Below, piece after piece: positions 1-8,088 of a DNA stretch of 64,000 nt (its first letter is position 1; the number at the start of each line of letters is the position of its first letter). The notes under the pieces are model-generated. The model ran no database searches. It saw only the letters and a list, made by a program, of their open reading frames with translations, and had not been told where the DNA came from. The stretch is taken from contig NZ_BOMH01000048.1 of assembly GCF_016862095.1 (NCBI RefSeq), positions 54,914 to 118,913 on the forward strand, in the 5' to 3' direction. The position numbers and the translations under genes are program-made. This stretch comes from Actinoplanes cyaneus (lineage in GTDB: Bacteria; Actinomycetota; Actinomycetes; Mycobacteriales; Micromonosporaceae).

Positions 1-8
1 AGTTGATC

Positions 9-926
9 ATGCGAGCGATCTGGAAAGGTGCGGTTTCGTTCGGTCTGGTGTCGATCGCGGTACGCCTGTTCTCCGCCACCGAGGAGAAGGACATCCGCTT
101 CCACCAGGTCCATCGCACCGACGGCGGGCGGATCAAGTACCAGCGCACCTGCTCGGTCGACGGCGAGGTGGTCAGTTTCGACGACATCGCCAAGGGTTAC
201 GACATCGGCGGCGGGGAAATGGTGATCTTGACAGATGACGATTTCGCCGAGCTCCCGCTGAGCACGTCCCGCGCCATTGACGTGCTGGAATTCGTGCCGG
301 CCGAGCAGATCGACCCGATCCTGTTCGCCAAGGCGTACTACCTGGAGCCGGACGGGCAGGCCGCGAAGCCGTACGTGCTGCTCCGCGACGCCCTGCGGGA
401 CGCCGACCGGGTTGCCATCGTCAAGATCGCCCTCCGGCAGCGGGAGCAGCTCGCCACCCTGCGGGTCCGCGACGACGTGCTCGTGCTCAACACCATGCTC
501 TGGCCGGACGAGGTGCGCACCCCCGAGTTCGGCTTCCTCGACGACGACATCGAGACCCGGCCGGCCGAGCTGGCGATGGCGAGCTCGCTGATCGACTCGA
601 TGGCCGCCGACTTCCAGCCGGACGAGTTCACCGACAACTACCGGGCGGCGCTGCAGGAGGTCATCGACGCCAAGGTGGAGGGCCGTGAGGTGGTCCAGCC
701 GGAGGAGGCCGAGGAGGCTGCACCGGCCGCGATCGACCTGATGGCGGCCCTCAAGGCGTCGGTCGAGCGGGCCAAGAAGGCGCGCGGCGAGACCGTCGAG
801 GAGAAACCGGCGGCGAAGACCGCGGCAAAACCGGCCAAGAAGGCCGTGAAGAAGGCCACACCCGCGAAAAAAGCCGCGAAGGCCGCCACACCCCGCGCCA
901 CGAAGGCGGCGAAGAAGTCGGCATAA
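9..926 (+). CDS. ku: Ku protein, non-homologous end joining
   Basis: Bacterial Ku forms a homodimeric ring that binds DNA double-strand ends and recruits ligase D for non-homologous end joining. The 305-residue product opens with MRAIWKGAVSFGLVSI, the hallmark N-terminus of the family, and keeps a full Ku beta-barrel core to about residue 250. From about residue 255 it has a low-complexity Lys/Ala tail built of repeated AKKA-type motifs, as in other actinobacterial Ku proteins, where such tails bind DNA. The ATG at 9 is chosen over a TTG at 3 because it gives the canonical N-terminus. The gene sits at the left edge; ligD is not in the window. A Nudix gene follows after 13 bp and may be cotranscribed. 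Confidence 0.95.
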   Translation: MRAIWKGAVSFGLVSIAVRLFSATEEKDIRFHQVHRTDGGRIKYQRTCSVDGEVVSFDDIAKGYDIGGGEMVILTDDDFAELPLSTSRAIDVLEFVPAEQIDPILFAKAYYLEPDGQAAKPYVLLRDALRDADRVAIVKIALRQREQLATLRVRDDVLVLNTMLWPDEVRTPEFGFLDDDIETRPAELAMASSLIDSMAADFQPDEFTDNYRAALQEVIDAKVEGREVVQPEEAEEAAPAAIDLMAALKASVERAKKARGETVEEKPAAKTAAKPAKKAVKKATPAKKAAKAATPRATKAAKKSA

Positions 927-939
927 GTAGTCTCGTTCC

Positions 940-1428
940 GTGGCATTGACATGGGCTGAGTCGTACCTGGGCAAGGTGCGCGCGAGCGTCGGCGACACCG
1001 ACACGATCTTCTTCGTCGGCGCGCGCACCGTGGTGCTCGACGAGCAGGGCCGGCTGCTGCTGATCCAGCGCTCGGACAATCACCGCTGGGCGATCCCGGC
1101 CGGGGCGATGGAGCTCGGCGAGAGCATGGAGGACTGCGCCGTTCGCGAGCTCTGGGAGGAGACCGGGCTCAAGGCGACGTCCCTCACGCCGTACGCGTTC
1201 TACACCGCCTACACGTACACCAACGACTACGGCCACACGTACCAGCAGGTCCTGATGTCGTTCGTGGTGCACACCTGGGAGGGCGAGCTGCTCCGGCAGA
1301 CCGACGAGAGCGTGGACGCCGGCTGGTTCGCCCTCGACGACCTGCCCGGCCCGAAATCGTTCGTGCTGGACGAGGCGCTGGCCGACCTGGAGACGTTCAA
1401 CACAACCGGTCGCCTGGTGATGAAGTAG
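940..1428 (+). CDS. Nudix hydrolase
   Basis: The 162-residue protein carries a complete Nudix box: G-A-M-E-L-G-E followed by REL-EETG, matching GX5EX7REUXEEXGU and supplying the Mg2+-binding glutamates. Family members hydrolyse nucleoside diphosphates linked to another moiety; the substrate cannot be read from the sequence. The start is a GTG at 940, 13 bp after the Ku stop, and the next gene (an exporter) begins 24 bp downstream, so the three may form one transcript. A role in sanitising the nucleotide pool next to a DNA-repair gene is only inference. Confidence 0.88.
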   Translation: MALTWAESYLGKVRASVGDTDTIFFVGARTVVLDEQGRLLLIQRSDNHRWAIPAGAMELGESMEDCAVRELWEETGLKATSLTPYAFYTAYTYTNDYGHTYQQVLMSFVVHTWEGELLRQTDESVDAGWFALDDLPGPKSFVLDEALADLETFNTTGRLVMK

Positions 1429-1452
1429 CCGCCTTCGGCAGGATTGCTGATC

Positions 1453-2757
1453 ATGGCCGACCGTAAACGCCGACTGAGCGTGGATCTCACCCCGTTACGT
1501 ACGTCCCGGGACTTCCGGCTCGTCTTCCTCAGTGGCGCGGTGACCAGTTTCGGGTCGTTCATCAGTTACGTCACCATTCCGTACCAGGTGGCGAAGCTGA
1601 CCGACGACCCGCTGATGGTCGGCCTGATCGGGGTCTGCGAGCTGGCCCCGATCCTGATCATGGCGTTCGTCGGTGGCGCGCTCGCCGATTACCTCGACCG
1701 GCGCCTGCTGGTCCGGGGCAGCGAGGCAGCGCTCGCGCTGATCTGCGGGCTGCTGCTGATCAACTCGCTCTCCGACGAGCCGCACCTGTGGCTGCTCTAC
1801 GTCTGCGCATTCCTCACCGCCGCGTTCGCCGGCCTGCAACAGCCGGCCATGGGCGCGATGCTGCCCCGGCTGGTGAAACCCGAGGAACTGCCGGCCGCGA
1901 TGGCGCTGAAGTCGCTGAGCATGCAGTTCTCCCAGCTCATCGGGCCTTCCCTGGCCGGCATTCTGATCGCCACCATGGACCTGGCCTGGGTCTACACGTT
2001 CGACCTGCTCACGTTCGCGGTCTCGCTGGTCCTGCTGACCATGGTCAAGGCCGTGCCGCCGCCCCCGGCCGCCGATCGCCCATCGCTGAGCAGCGTGGTC
2101 ACCGGCCTCAAGTACGCCAAGTCGCGCCCCGAGTTGCTCGGCACGTACCTGGTCGACATCAACGCGATGTTCTTCGGCATGCCCTCCGCGCTCTACCCGT
2201 TCCTGGCCGACCGGCTCGGCGGCCCCGAGGTGCTCGGCCTGCTCTACGCCGCGCCGGCGGTCGGCTCGATGCTGGCCACCGTCGGTTCCGGCTGGACCGA
2301 ACGGGTGCACCGGCACGGCCTCATGGTGATCATCGCGGCAGCGTTCTGGGGCGTCGGGATCGTCGGCGTCGGCCTGTCCCACATGCTCTGGCTGACCCTG
2401 TTCTGCCTGGCCTTCGCGGGTGCCGCCGACATGGTCTCGGGCCTGTTCCGCATGATCATCTGGAACCAGACCATCCCCGACCACCTGCGCGGACGCCTCG
2501 CCGGGATCGAGATGCTCTCCTACACCACCGGCCCGCTGCTGGGTCAGCTCCGTTCGGGCCTGATGGCCCGCACGTCACTGGGCGTCGGCGGGTCCATCTG
2601 GGTCGGCGGCGCGCTCTGCGTGGCCGGCAGTCTCGCGCTGGCCGCCGTGCTGCCGAAGTTCGTCCGCTACGACGGCGAGCACGGCCTGGCCCTCAAACAG
2701 GCCGCCGACGCGGAGTGGGCGGCCTCGGCGGAAGCTCGGGCGGCCTCCGCCGGATAG
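1453..2757 (+). CDS. MFS transporter, EntS/MFS_3-like exporter
   Basis: A 434-residue integral membrane protein with about 12 hydrophobic segments. The N-terminus (DFRLVFLSGAVTSFGSF) and the loop motif GGALADYLDRR match the MFS_3 group that includes the enterobactin exporter EntS and many drug or siderophore efflux pumps. The ATG at 1453 is preferred over the TTG at 1444 because the first TM segment follows at a normal distance. The substrate is unknown; no siderophore or antibiotic genes lie nearby. It is transcribed with ku and the Nudix gene and ends 11 bp before the convergent NmrA-like gene. Confidence 0.88.
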   Translation: MADRKRRLSVDLTPLRTSRDFRLVFLSGAVTSFGSFISYVTIPYQVAKLTDDPLMVGLIGVCELAPILIMAFVGGALADYLDRRLLVRGSEAALALICGLLLINSLSDEPHLWLLYVCAFLTAAFAGLQQPAMGAMLPRLVKPEELPAAMALKSLSMQFSQLIGPSLAGILIATMDLAWVYTFDLLTFAVSLVLLTMVKAVPPPPAADRPSLSSVVTGLKYAKSRPELLGTYLVDINAMFFGMPSALYPFLADRLGGPEVLGLLYAAPAVGSMLATVGSGWTERVHRHGLMVIIAAAFWGVGIVGVGLSHMLWLTLFCLAFAGAADMVSGLFRMIIWNQTIPDHLRGRLAGIEMLSYTTGPLLGQLRSGLMARTSLGVGGSIWVGGALCVAGSLALAAVLPKFVRYDGEHGLALKQAADAEWAASAEARAASAG

Positions 2758-2768
2758 CGCGCGGGAGC

Positions 2769-3650
2769 TCAGCCCAGAGCGGGCACCAGCACCTGCTCGC
2801 ACCACGTGCGGAACGTCGTCGGCGTCGTGGTGCGCGGTGTCCGCGGCTCGGCGCTGTCCAGGCCGGCCGCCTTGGCCGCCATCATCTCGGCCATCCCGCG
2901 CGCGACCGCCTCGGACATCCCCGCCTGGGCGACCAGACTCTCCCGGAACGCGTCCATCGGCACGTGCTGGAAGCGGATCGGCCGCCCGAGCACCTCGGTG
3001 AGGATGCGCGCCTGGTCCTCGTTCGACAGGTCCTCCGGCCCGAGCACCGGAACCTCCTCGAACCCGGTCCAGCCGTCGTCGAGCAGCTCACGCGCGGCCA
3101 CCGCGGCGATGTCGCGGGTGGCGCACGTCGGCAGCCGGAGGTCACCGGGGATCGGCGAGAAGAACATCCCGTTCCGCAGCGCGCCGACCTGCCCGAGCAG
3201 GTTGTCCATGAAGGACGGCATGGTCAGCGCGCGGTAGGCCACACCGCCGGCCGCGATCCGGTCGTCCATCTCCAGCGAGTAGGTGACGTGCCCGGCGTTC
3301 GCCGCCCACGGCGTGCCGCGGCCGAGCGCGGAGACCCCGACGACCCGGGACACACCCCGCTTGGTGAACGCGGCCAGCGCCGGCGCCACGAAGTCGAGGT
3401 AGACGCTGCGCAGGTCGTCGGTCCGGTCGTTCGGCGGCGCCAGCCAGAAGACCGCCTCGGCTCCGTCGAACGCGCTGTTCACGACGTCCGCGTCGCCGTG
3501 CGAGCCGCGCACGACCTCGACGCGGTCACGGACCTCCGGCCGGATCCGGCTCGGGTCACGGGCGATCACGCGGACCTCGGCGCCACCGTCGAGCAGCCGG
3601 TCGAGCAATTGCGATCCGATGGTGCTGGTGGGCGCGGTGACAACGATCAT
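2769..3650 (-). CDS. NAD(P)H-binding NmrA-like reductase
   Basis: The 293-residue protein starts with a Rossmann fold of the atypical SDR type (MIVVTAPTSTIGSQLLDRL). The glycine motif is TSTIGS instead of the usual GATGxxG, so glycines are partly replaced. The middle (VFWLAPPNDRT) and C-terminal substrate-binding half resemble NmrA/HSCARG and quinone-reductase-like proteins, which bind NAD(P)H and act as redox sensors or reductases. It is transcribed divergently from a LysR-type gene 105 bp away, the usual arrangement for a LysR target. Catalytic activity is not certain. Confidence 0.85.
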   Translation of the reverse strand: MIVVTAPTSTIGSQLLDRLLDGGAEVRVIARDPSRIRPEVRDRVEVVRGSHGDADVVNSAFDGAEAVFWLAPPNDRTDDLRSVYLDFVAPALAAFTKRGVSRVVGVSALGRGTPWAANAGHVTYSLEMDDRIAAGGVAYRALTMPSFMDNLLGQVGALRNGMFFSPIPGDLRLPTCATRDIAAVAARELLDDGWTGFEEVPVLGPEDLSNEDQARILTEVLGRPIRFQHVPMDAFRESLVAQAGMSEAVARGMAEMMAAKAAGLDSAEPRTPRTTTPTTFRTWCEQVLVPALG

Positions 3651-3742
3651 GACGATTTACCCCAATTTCCCGGTACGGGTGACTTGCTGATCAGTCAACC
3701 GCTGAGCTCGCCGATCGTGAAGGACCGATTCGGGCGCGATTG

Positions 3743-3757
3743 ATACCGTGGCGGTAT
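3743..3757 (+). promoter_or_regulatory. Palindrome over -10 box and start codon of lysR
   Basis: A perfect inverted repeat, ATACCG-TGG-CGGTAT, contains a TACCGT -10 box (3744-3749) whose end is 6 nt before the ATG at 3756. This is the spacing of leaderless actinobacterial promoters. A LysR dimer binding here would block its own transcription, so autorepression is plausible but unproven. Confidence 0.4.
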
Positions 3758-4730
3758 GAGTGACCTGGAAGTGCGGCAGCTCCGGTACTTCGTCGCCGTC
3801 GCCGAGGAGTTGCATTTCGGCCGTGCCGCCGCGCGCCTCGGCATGGCCCAGCCCCCGCTGTCGCGGGCGATCAAGGAGCTGGAGCGGCAACTCGGCGTCC
3901 CGTTGCTGGAGCGCACGACCCGTCAGGTCACCCTCACCCCGGCCGGCGAGTCCCTGCTCCACGACGCCCGCGTCGCGCTGGACGCGATCACGGCAGCCGC
4001 CCGCCGGGCCCGCAACCTCGGCCACCCCCGACCGGCGCTGCGCGTGGCCCTGAAGGCGGACTACGACGCCGGCATGCTCCCCCGGATCCTCGAGGAGTTC
4101 CGCCGCGATCCGGCCGCACTCCCGGCCGAGGTGCTGCTCGGCGGCCGTGGCGACCAGGTGGCCGCGCTGCGCGACGGGCGGGCTGACGTGGCGTTGCTGC
4201 CGGCCCCGTTCGACGATCGCGGCCTGGATGCCGAGCCGCTGCTGACCGAGCCCCGATTGGCCGCGCTGCCGGCGAACGATCCGCTCGCCGCGCACACCGA
4301 GTTGCGCCTGGCCGACTTCGCCGGGCGCACCCTGCCGAACGGCGCGCCCGCCGACCGGCCGGACGCCGGCGACGTCACGCCGGCCCGCCAGCTCGACCTG
4401 TCACAGATCTTCAACCTGATCGAGATCGGCAGCATGGTGCTGTTCACGCCGGGCTCGGTGGCCCGCCGGCATCAGCGTTCGACGATCGCCTACCGCCCGG
4501 TGCGTGACCTGACGCCGAGCACCCTGATGGTGGCCTGGCCGCAGGAGAGTCACTCCCCCGCGGTCGCCGCTTTCGTCCGGATCTGCGCCTTGGTGGCCGC
4601 CTCCACCTCGGATCAGCCGACAGGCAACCTGCAGCATGGCACTCTGTCTGCTGGCGATCAGCCGGATGGCGTGCTTGACTTGTTTCACAGAGCTACGCGG
4701 GCGGATGCGGCTACACGAGCAGATGCGTAG
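3756..4730 (+). CDS. LysR-family transcriptional regulator
   Basis: The 324-residue protein has an N-terminal winged HTH (residues 5-65; LRYFVAVAEELHFGRAAARL, then LSRAIKELE) characteristic of LysR, followed by a periplasmic-binding-fold effector domain ending near residue 285. The last ~40 residues are unlike the family and finish in a repeated TRADA motif, so the gene appears extended past the usual C-terminus, perhaps by loss of an earlier stop. It is divergent from the NmrA-like reductase and probably controls it. Its start is likely leaderless. Confidence 0.9.
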   Translation: MSDLEVRQLRYFVAVAEELHFGRAAARLGMAQPPLSRAIKELERQLGVPLLERTTRQVTLTPAGESLLHDARVALDAITAAARRARNLGHPRPALRVALKADYDAGMLPRILEEFRRDPAALPAEVLLGGRGDQVAALRDGRADVALLPAPFDDRGLDAEPLLTEPRLAALPANDPLAAHTELRLADFAGRTLPNGAPADRPDAGDVTPARQLDLSQIFNLIEIGSMVLFTPGSVARRHQRSTIAYRPVRDLTPSTLMVAWPQESHSPAVAAFVRICALVAASTSDQPTGNLQHGTLSAGDQPDGVLDLFHRATRADAATRADA

Positions 4731-4742
4731 TGGGGAGCAGTT

Positions 4743-4768
4743 CGGCACCCGGCGGCAACCGGGTGCCG
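4743..4768. terminator. Hairpin after lysR with GGCGGCAA-type loop
   Basis: CGGCACCCGG and CCGGGTGCCG form a perfect 10-bp stem around a CGGCAA loop just after the LysR stop. There is no strong T-run. The same stem-loop idea recurs at 4805-4830 and 6530-6563. Confidence 0.55.
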
Positions 4769-4804
4769 GTTCCATTTCCGGGGTCCATTCGATCAGGGCG
4801 CGTT

Positions 4805-4830
4805 CGGGTGCGGGCGGCAAACCGCACCCG
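4805..4830. repeat. Second GC-rich hairpin with GCGGCAAA loop
   Basis: CGGGTGCGG and CCGCACCCG form a 9-bp stem around GCGGCAAA, 37 bp after the previous hairpin and about 60 bp upstream of the conserved promoter block of the XRE gene. It could be a terminator or attenuator. Confidence 0.4.
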
Positions 4831-4866
4831 GCGTGCGGTTGTCACTACCGTGCGCTTGCATCGGCT

Positions 4867-4889
4867 GTTCTGATAGGACAGTAATAGGA
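4867..4889 (+). promoter_or_regulatory. Conserved upstream block of the XRE-DUF5753 gene
   Basis: The block GTTCTGATA-GGACAGTAATAGGA lies 49 bp before the start codon of the regulator. A nearly identical block (20 of 23 bases) lies upstream of the decayed paralogue at 7241-7263. Conservation outside coding DNA suggests a promoter or an autoregulatory operator; TAATAG could serve as the -10 box. Confidence 0.5.
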
Positions 4890-4937
4890 GTTGACCCCTG
4901 CGGGCGCCCGCCCGCCGATCACCACGATGAAGGACAC

Positions 4938-5822
4938 ATGCCTGAGGGCGATTCACCCACCGTCGCACGCCGGCGCGTCCGGCTCGCGATCCGCGTGGCG
5001 CGCGAGCAGGCCGACCTGACCCAGGCCCAGGTCGCCGAGGAGATGGAATGGTCCCTCAGCAAGGTCATCCGGATCGAGAACGGCGATGTGTCGATCTCTC
5101 CGAACGATCTGCGGCCGCTGCTGTCCTACCTCGGCGTCAAGGACAAGTCCGCCGTCGCCGCGCTGGTCGCCGACGCGCGCATCGCCCGCACCCGGCAGCG
5201 GCAGGCCTGGTTCCAGACCCCCGAGTTCCGGGAGAACCTGACCGACGCCACGCGCAAGCTGATCGAGTATGAGCACGAGGCGTCACGGATCAAGTCGTAC
5301 GCGATCTACTACGTCCCCGGGCCGCTGCAAACTCCGGACTACGCGAAAGCGCTGATGACCCGGTTCGAGGAGGAGTTGACCCCCGACCAGATCAGCCGCC
5401 GCATCGAGGCCCGCAAGCTGCGCCGGGAGTCGCTGCTCAGCCGGGCCGAGTCCGGCGAGGTGACCATCCTGGTGATGCTGGACGAGTCAGTGCTGCGGCG
5501 CACCATCGGCGGCCCCACGATCTTCGCGGCACAACTTCGTGAGCTGCGCGAGCTGATCGCCAAGGGCACGATCACCGTGCGGATGGTGCCGTTCTCCCTG
5601 GACGCCGCGGTCACCAACAACGCCAGCTTCGACCTGCTCACCCTGGGCGAGGGTGAGGTCCTCTACCGGGAGACCGGGCTCGGCGACGAGATGCTGGAGG
5701 ACCGGGACGCCACCGGCAAGCACCGCGCGCGTTACGCGCGGGTGTGGGAGGAGGTGGCCGACGAGGCGACCACGCTCGCCTTCATCGACCGCCAGATCGG
5801 CCTGCTCGAGAATCCGGCGTGA
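4938..5822 (+). CDS. XRE-family regulator with DUF5753 (Scr1/WhiJ type)
   Basis: The 294-residue protein has an N-terminal helix-turn-helix (about residues 15-70; LTQAQVAEEMEWSLSKVIRI) and a C-terminal DUF5753 sensor domain (YYVPGPLQTPDYA, then LLENPA at the end). Such proteins pair with small DUF397 proteins in Actinobacteria and affect development or antibiotic production in Streptomyces (WhiJ and Scr1 families). The start ATG at 4938 has a GAAGGA ribosome site and gives the normal MPEGDSPTVARRR N-terminus. Two DUF397 genes lie 2-3 kb downstream, separated from it by unrelated genes and by a decayed paralogue, so the functional partner is uncertain. Confidence 0.9.
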   Translation: MPEGDSPTVARRRVRLAIRVAREQADLTQAQVAEEMEWSLSKVIRIENGDVSISPNDLRPLLSYLGVKDKSAVAALVADARIARTRQRQAWFQTPEFRENLTDATRKLIEYEHEASRIKSYAIYYVPGPLQTPDYAKALMTRFEEELTPDQISRRIEARKLRRESLLSRAESGEVTILVMLDESVLRRTIGGPTIFAAQLRELRELIAKGTITVRMVPFSLDAAVTNNASFDLLTLGEGEVLYRETGLGDEMLEDRDATGKHRARYARVWEEVADEATTLAFIDRQIGLLENPA

Positions 5823-5838
5823 GCCGCCGTCTTCGCTG

Positions 5839-6297
5839 TCAGTACTCGCGGGCTCCGGTGGCAGCGCGGGCGAACGCCGGGGTGTGGCCGTTGGCGAGCT
5901 GACCGGCGAACCAGGCGCCGAAGATCGCGAGGGCGAGAGCGAGGACCTCGATCAGGAACACGCCACCGCCGGCGACCCGATCGGTCGCCCGCACCCGGAC
6001 CATCATGATCACCGCGAACGCGACGAGCACCCCGAGGTTGATCAGCGTGCGCAGCGCGCCCAGCCGGCGGGCCTGGGGGCGGCGCAGGAACATCACGTCG
6101 GCCGCGCTTGCCACGGCCACCAGTGTGCCGATGACCAGACCCGCGACGATGTTCCAGTAGGCCAGCGCGCCAAGAATGGTAGGACCACCGAGCAAATCGG
6201 CGAGATCGAACAAAACGGCCATCGCGAACAGGCCCAGCGGGAACATGATCAGCACGGGTTGCACCGTCTGCCCCGCGACACTCAATCGGCTCTCCAT
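5839..6297 (-). CDS. DUF2231-type small membrane protein
   Basis: The 152-residue protein has four hydrophobic segments (about residues 10-30, 40-65, 80-100 and 118-138) and the pattern of DUF2231 (QPVLIMFPLGLFAMAVLFD). Members are actinobacterial inner-membrane proteins of unknown function, some with bound haem in relatives. It converges on the XRE gene, leaving only 16 bp between the stops. No operon partner is visible. Confidence 0.78.
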   Translation of the reverse strand: MESRLSVAGQTVQPVLIMFPLGLFAMAVLFDLADLLGGPTILGALAYWNIVAGLVIGTLVAVASAADVMFLRRPQARRLGALRTLINLGVLVAFAVIMMVRVRATDRVAGGGVFLIEVLALALAIFGAWFAGQLANGHTPAFARAATGAREY

Positions 6298-6529
6298 CCG
6301 GATTCGCCCTTCCTACCTGCGAAAACGCAGGATTGTCGCGGCTTCATCGGTTGGCTTGCCCGGTACTTCCAGCGATGAAACTCCATCGACGGTGCCGAGT
6401 GCCACACGTCCGGTCCGTCGCCGGGTTCCCCGTAATCTGCAACATGGCAGTTAGCCCTGTGGCGGAGCGATACGTGGCGTGCTTCACTGAGCGTAGAGCA
6501 CCAAGGGCGGAGTTGGAGGGAGAGACAAA

Positions 6530-6563
6530 ACAACGGCACCCGGCGGCAAACGGGTGCCGTTGT
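6530..6563. terminator. Strong hairpin in the 6.3-6.7 kb intergenic region
   Basis: The arms ACAACGGCACCC and GGGTGCCGTTGT pair perfectly around GGCGGCAAAC. A TTTT run follows on the minus strand. It lies in a 427-bp region between divergent genes, so it does not end either neighbour in the usual way; attenuation or an unannotated small transcript is possible. Confidence 0.55.
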
Positions 6564-6614
6564 CCTCTCTCTTCAACACCTATCCCACTGTCCGACGTTC
6601 CCATCGCGACCGTT

Positions 6615-6654
6615 CAGTGCTTCATGAGCGAGTCCAGTGCTTCACGAGCGAGGC
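6615..6654 (+). repeat. 20-bp direct repeat upstream of DUF6232-like gene
   Basis: CAGTGCTTCATGAGCGAGTC is followed immediately by CAGTGCTTCACGAGCGAGGC. A related GTGCTTCACTGAGCG copy lies near 6479. The block ends 70 bp before the next start codon and could be an iterated regulator site. Confidence 0.5.
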
Positions 6655-6724
6655 GGGTTGGCTCCAGCGCCAATGGTGTCCCGGTCTTCTCCTCCTCGCA
6701 AGGTAACGCGAGAAGGAGTGCGCC

Positions 6725-7171
6725 ATGAGCACACGCGGCCTACGCACCTACTACCTCGGGTCGGACGCTGAAGTCACCGAAGCGCTCTTCACCTGGCACA
6801 CGTCCCCGGAATCACTGAGCTTCGCCGTCGCCGAACTCCGGCACGTCGGGCTGGTGCAGACCCCGGCGCGGACCCGCCCCTACGCTCCCCACCTCGCCGC
6901 CGGCGCGCTGCTCTCGGTCGCCGCCGGATGGACCCTGCTGGCGAATCCGACACTCTATGTAATCGCTTTCCTGGCGATCGCCGGTCCGGTCCTGGCCTAC
7001 TTCTGGCGTCTGCCACGGCGCTGGGAACTCCACGCGCAGTACCACGGCACCGCTGTCGTGCTCTATTCGTCCGCCGACGTGCGCGTCTTCAATCAGGTCG
7101 GCCGGGCGTTGCGCCGGGCCATGGAAGACGGCCGTCGTACTCCTTGGGGTTATGGATTGGCCGCGGCCTGA
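6725..7171 (+). CDS. DUF6232-like membrane protein
   Basis: The 148-residue protein starts with a soluble segment (TYYLGSDAEVTEALFTW), has two TM helices at about residues 57-95, and ends with a cytoplasmic half containing VFNQVGRALRRAMED. This layout fits the DUF6232 family of actinobacterial proteins; function unknown. The ATG at 6725 follows AGAAGGAG, a good ribosome site. It stands alone upstream of the decayed XRE copy. Family assignment is from memory and moderate. Confidence 0.65.
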   Translation: MSTRGLRTYYLGSDAEVTEALFTWHTSPESLSFAVAELRHVGLVQTPARTRPYAPHLAAGALLSVAAGWTLLANPTLYVIAFLAIAGPVLAYFWRLPRRWELHAQYHGTAVVLYSSADVRVFNQVGRALRRAMEDGRRTPWGYGLAAA

Positions 7172-7240
7172 CCGCTTCGGATGGAATTTCCTAACGGGTG
7201 ACCCCGGCAAATCCAGCCAAAACCCCACCCGCCGACTTTC

Positions 7241-7263
7241 GTTCTGATAAGACGGTACTAGGA
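7241..7263 (+). promoter_or_regulatory. Second copy of the XRE upstream block
   Basis: GTTCTGATA-AGACGGTACTAGGA differs from the 4867-4889 block at three positions. It sits 102 bp before the remnant start codon at 7366 and has survived although the downstream regulator has lost about 200 codons, which suggests it may still drive the DUF397 gene. Confidence 0.5.
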
Positions 7264-7365
7264 TGTCCGCGACCTCGCTGGTTGCCACTTCGCACTCAGC
7301 GAGGTAGCAAAGTGACTAGGGCTCCATCGCAGACTCGGTTCGACCACTTCAACGATGAAGGTCCC

Positions 7366-7740
7366 ATGGCTGAGGGTGACACACCCACTGTCGCGCGTCG
7401 GCGCGGCCGGCTCGCGTTCCGCGGAACGCGTGACCGAGCCGCTCTCCCGTCGTTCCGGGACACATCGTCGGCCGGCGCCTCGGTCGCGGAGATCCGAAAC
7501 GTCCCGTCCGATTGCGACGCGACGGTCACCAGCAATGCCAGTTCCGGCCCTCTCGCCGCAGGCGGGAGGGCAACGCTGTGCCGGGAGACCCGAATCGGTG
7601 ACGGAATGAATCAAGACCGAGAAGCCATCGCGAAACAACGCGCACGTGCCAATGCGGTCTGGCACGAAGCCGCTGACGATAAAGACATCATCTTGATGCG
7701 GCAGCAGCGAACGGCCCGGGAGCACGGGAACCACAACCGG
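7366..7740 (+). pseudogene. Remnant of an XRE-DUF5753 regulator
   Basis: The first ~24 codons (MAEGDTPTVARRRGRLAFR) match the N-terminus of the intact regulator at 4938. The reading frame then jumps to a copy of its C-terminus: ATVTSNAS, LCRETRIGDGM and AVWHEAADD correspond to AVTNNAS, LYRETGLGDEM and RVWEEVADE. The HTH and most of DUF5753 are missing (about 200 residues). The frame is still open and even continues without a stop into the DUF397 gene at 7816, so a fused product of 214 residues is formally possible, but the DNA-binding domain is gone. Upstream DNA (GATGAAGG before the ATG) also matches the intact gene. Confidence 0.75.
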
Positions 7741-7815
7741 CCGCCTCGGGCCCATAGACAACCAATGAGCCCGCCCACTCACGGGCGCGGCGAGAAAACC
7801 GTGGAGAGTCCCCAG

Positions 7816-8010
7816 ATGGAGAACATGAACGCGCCCGCATGGCGGAAGAGCAGCCGCTGCGGCACGTCGACCTGCGTCGAGGTCGCGAAGATCGACGACA
7901 CCTACCTGGTCCGCGATTCCAAGAACCCCGAAGCCGCCGCCCTGTCCTTCACGAAGGCCGAATGGGACGCGTTCGTCGAGGGCGTCAGCGCGGGCGAGTT
8001 CCGTTTCTGA
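7816..8010 (+). CDS. DUF397 protein
   Basis: A 64-residue DUF397 protein with the family signature: WRKSSRC near the N-terminus, CVEVA, VRDSKNP, then FTKAEWDAFVEGV and a final GEFRF. DUF397 proteins are encoded beside XRE-DUF5753 regulators in Actinobacteria and act with them as a pair. The ATG at 7816 gives the normal length. It lies in frame with the upstream regulator remnant, so it may now be expressed from the surviving promoter block at 7241 without its own regulator. Confidence 0.88.
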   Translation: MENMNAPAWRKSSRCGTSTCVEVAKIDDTYLVRDSKNPEAAALSFTKAEWDAFVEGVSAGEFRF

Positions 8011-8024
8011 AGACTTCTGAGCGG

Positions 8025-8045
8025 CCCGCTCCGACAAGGAGCGGG
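8025..8045 (+). terminator. Short hairpin after first DUF397 gene
   Basis: CCCGCTCC and GGAGCGGG form a perfect 8-bp stem around GACAA, 15 bp after the stop codon. There is no T-run, so this is a weak terminator at best. Confidence 0.4.
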
Positions 8046-8088
8046 TCCGTCAAAGTACTCGCAAATTACATATTTATATACTAATCCA

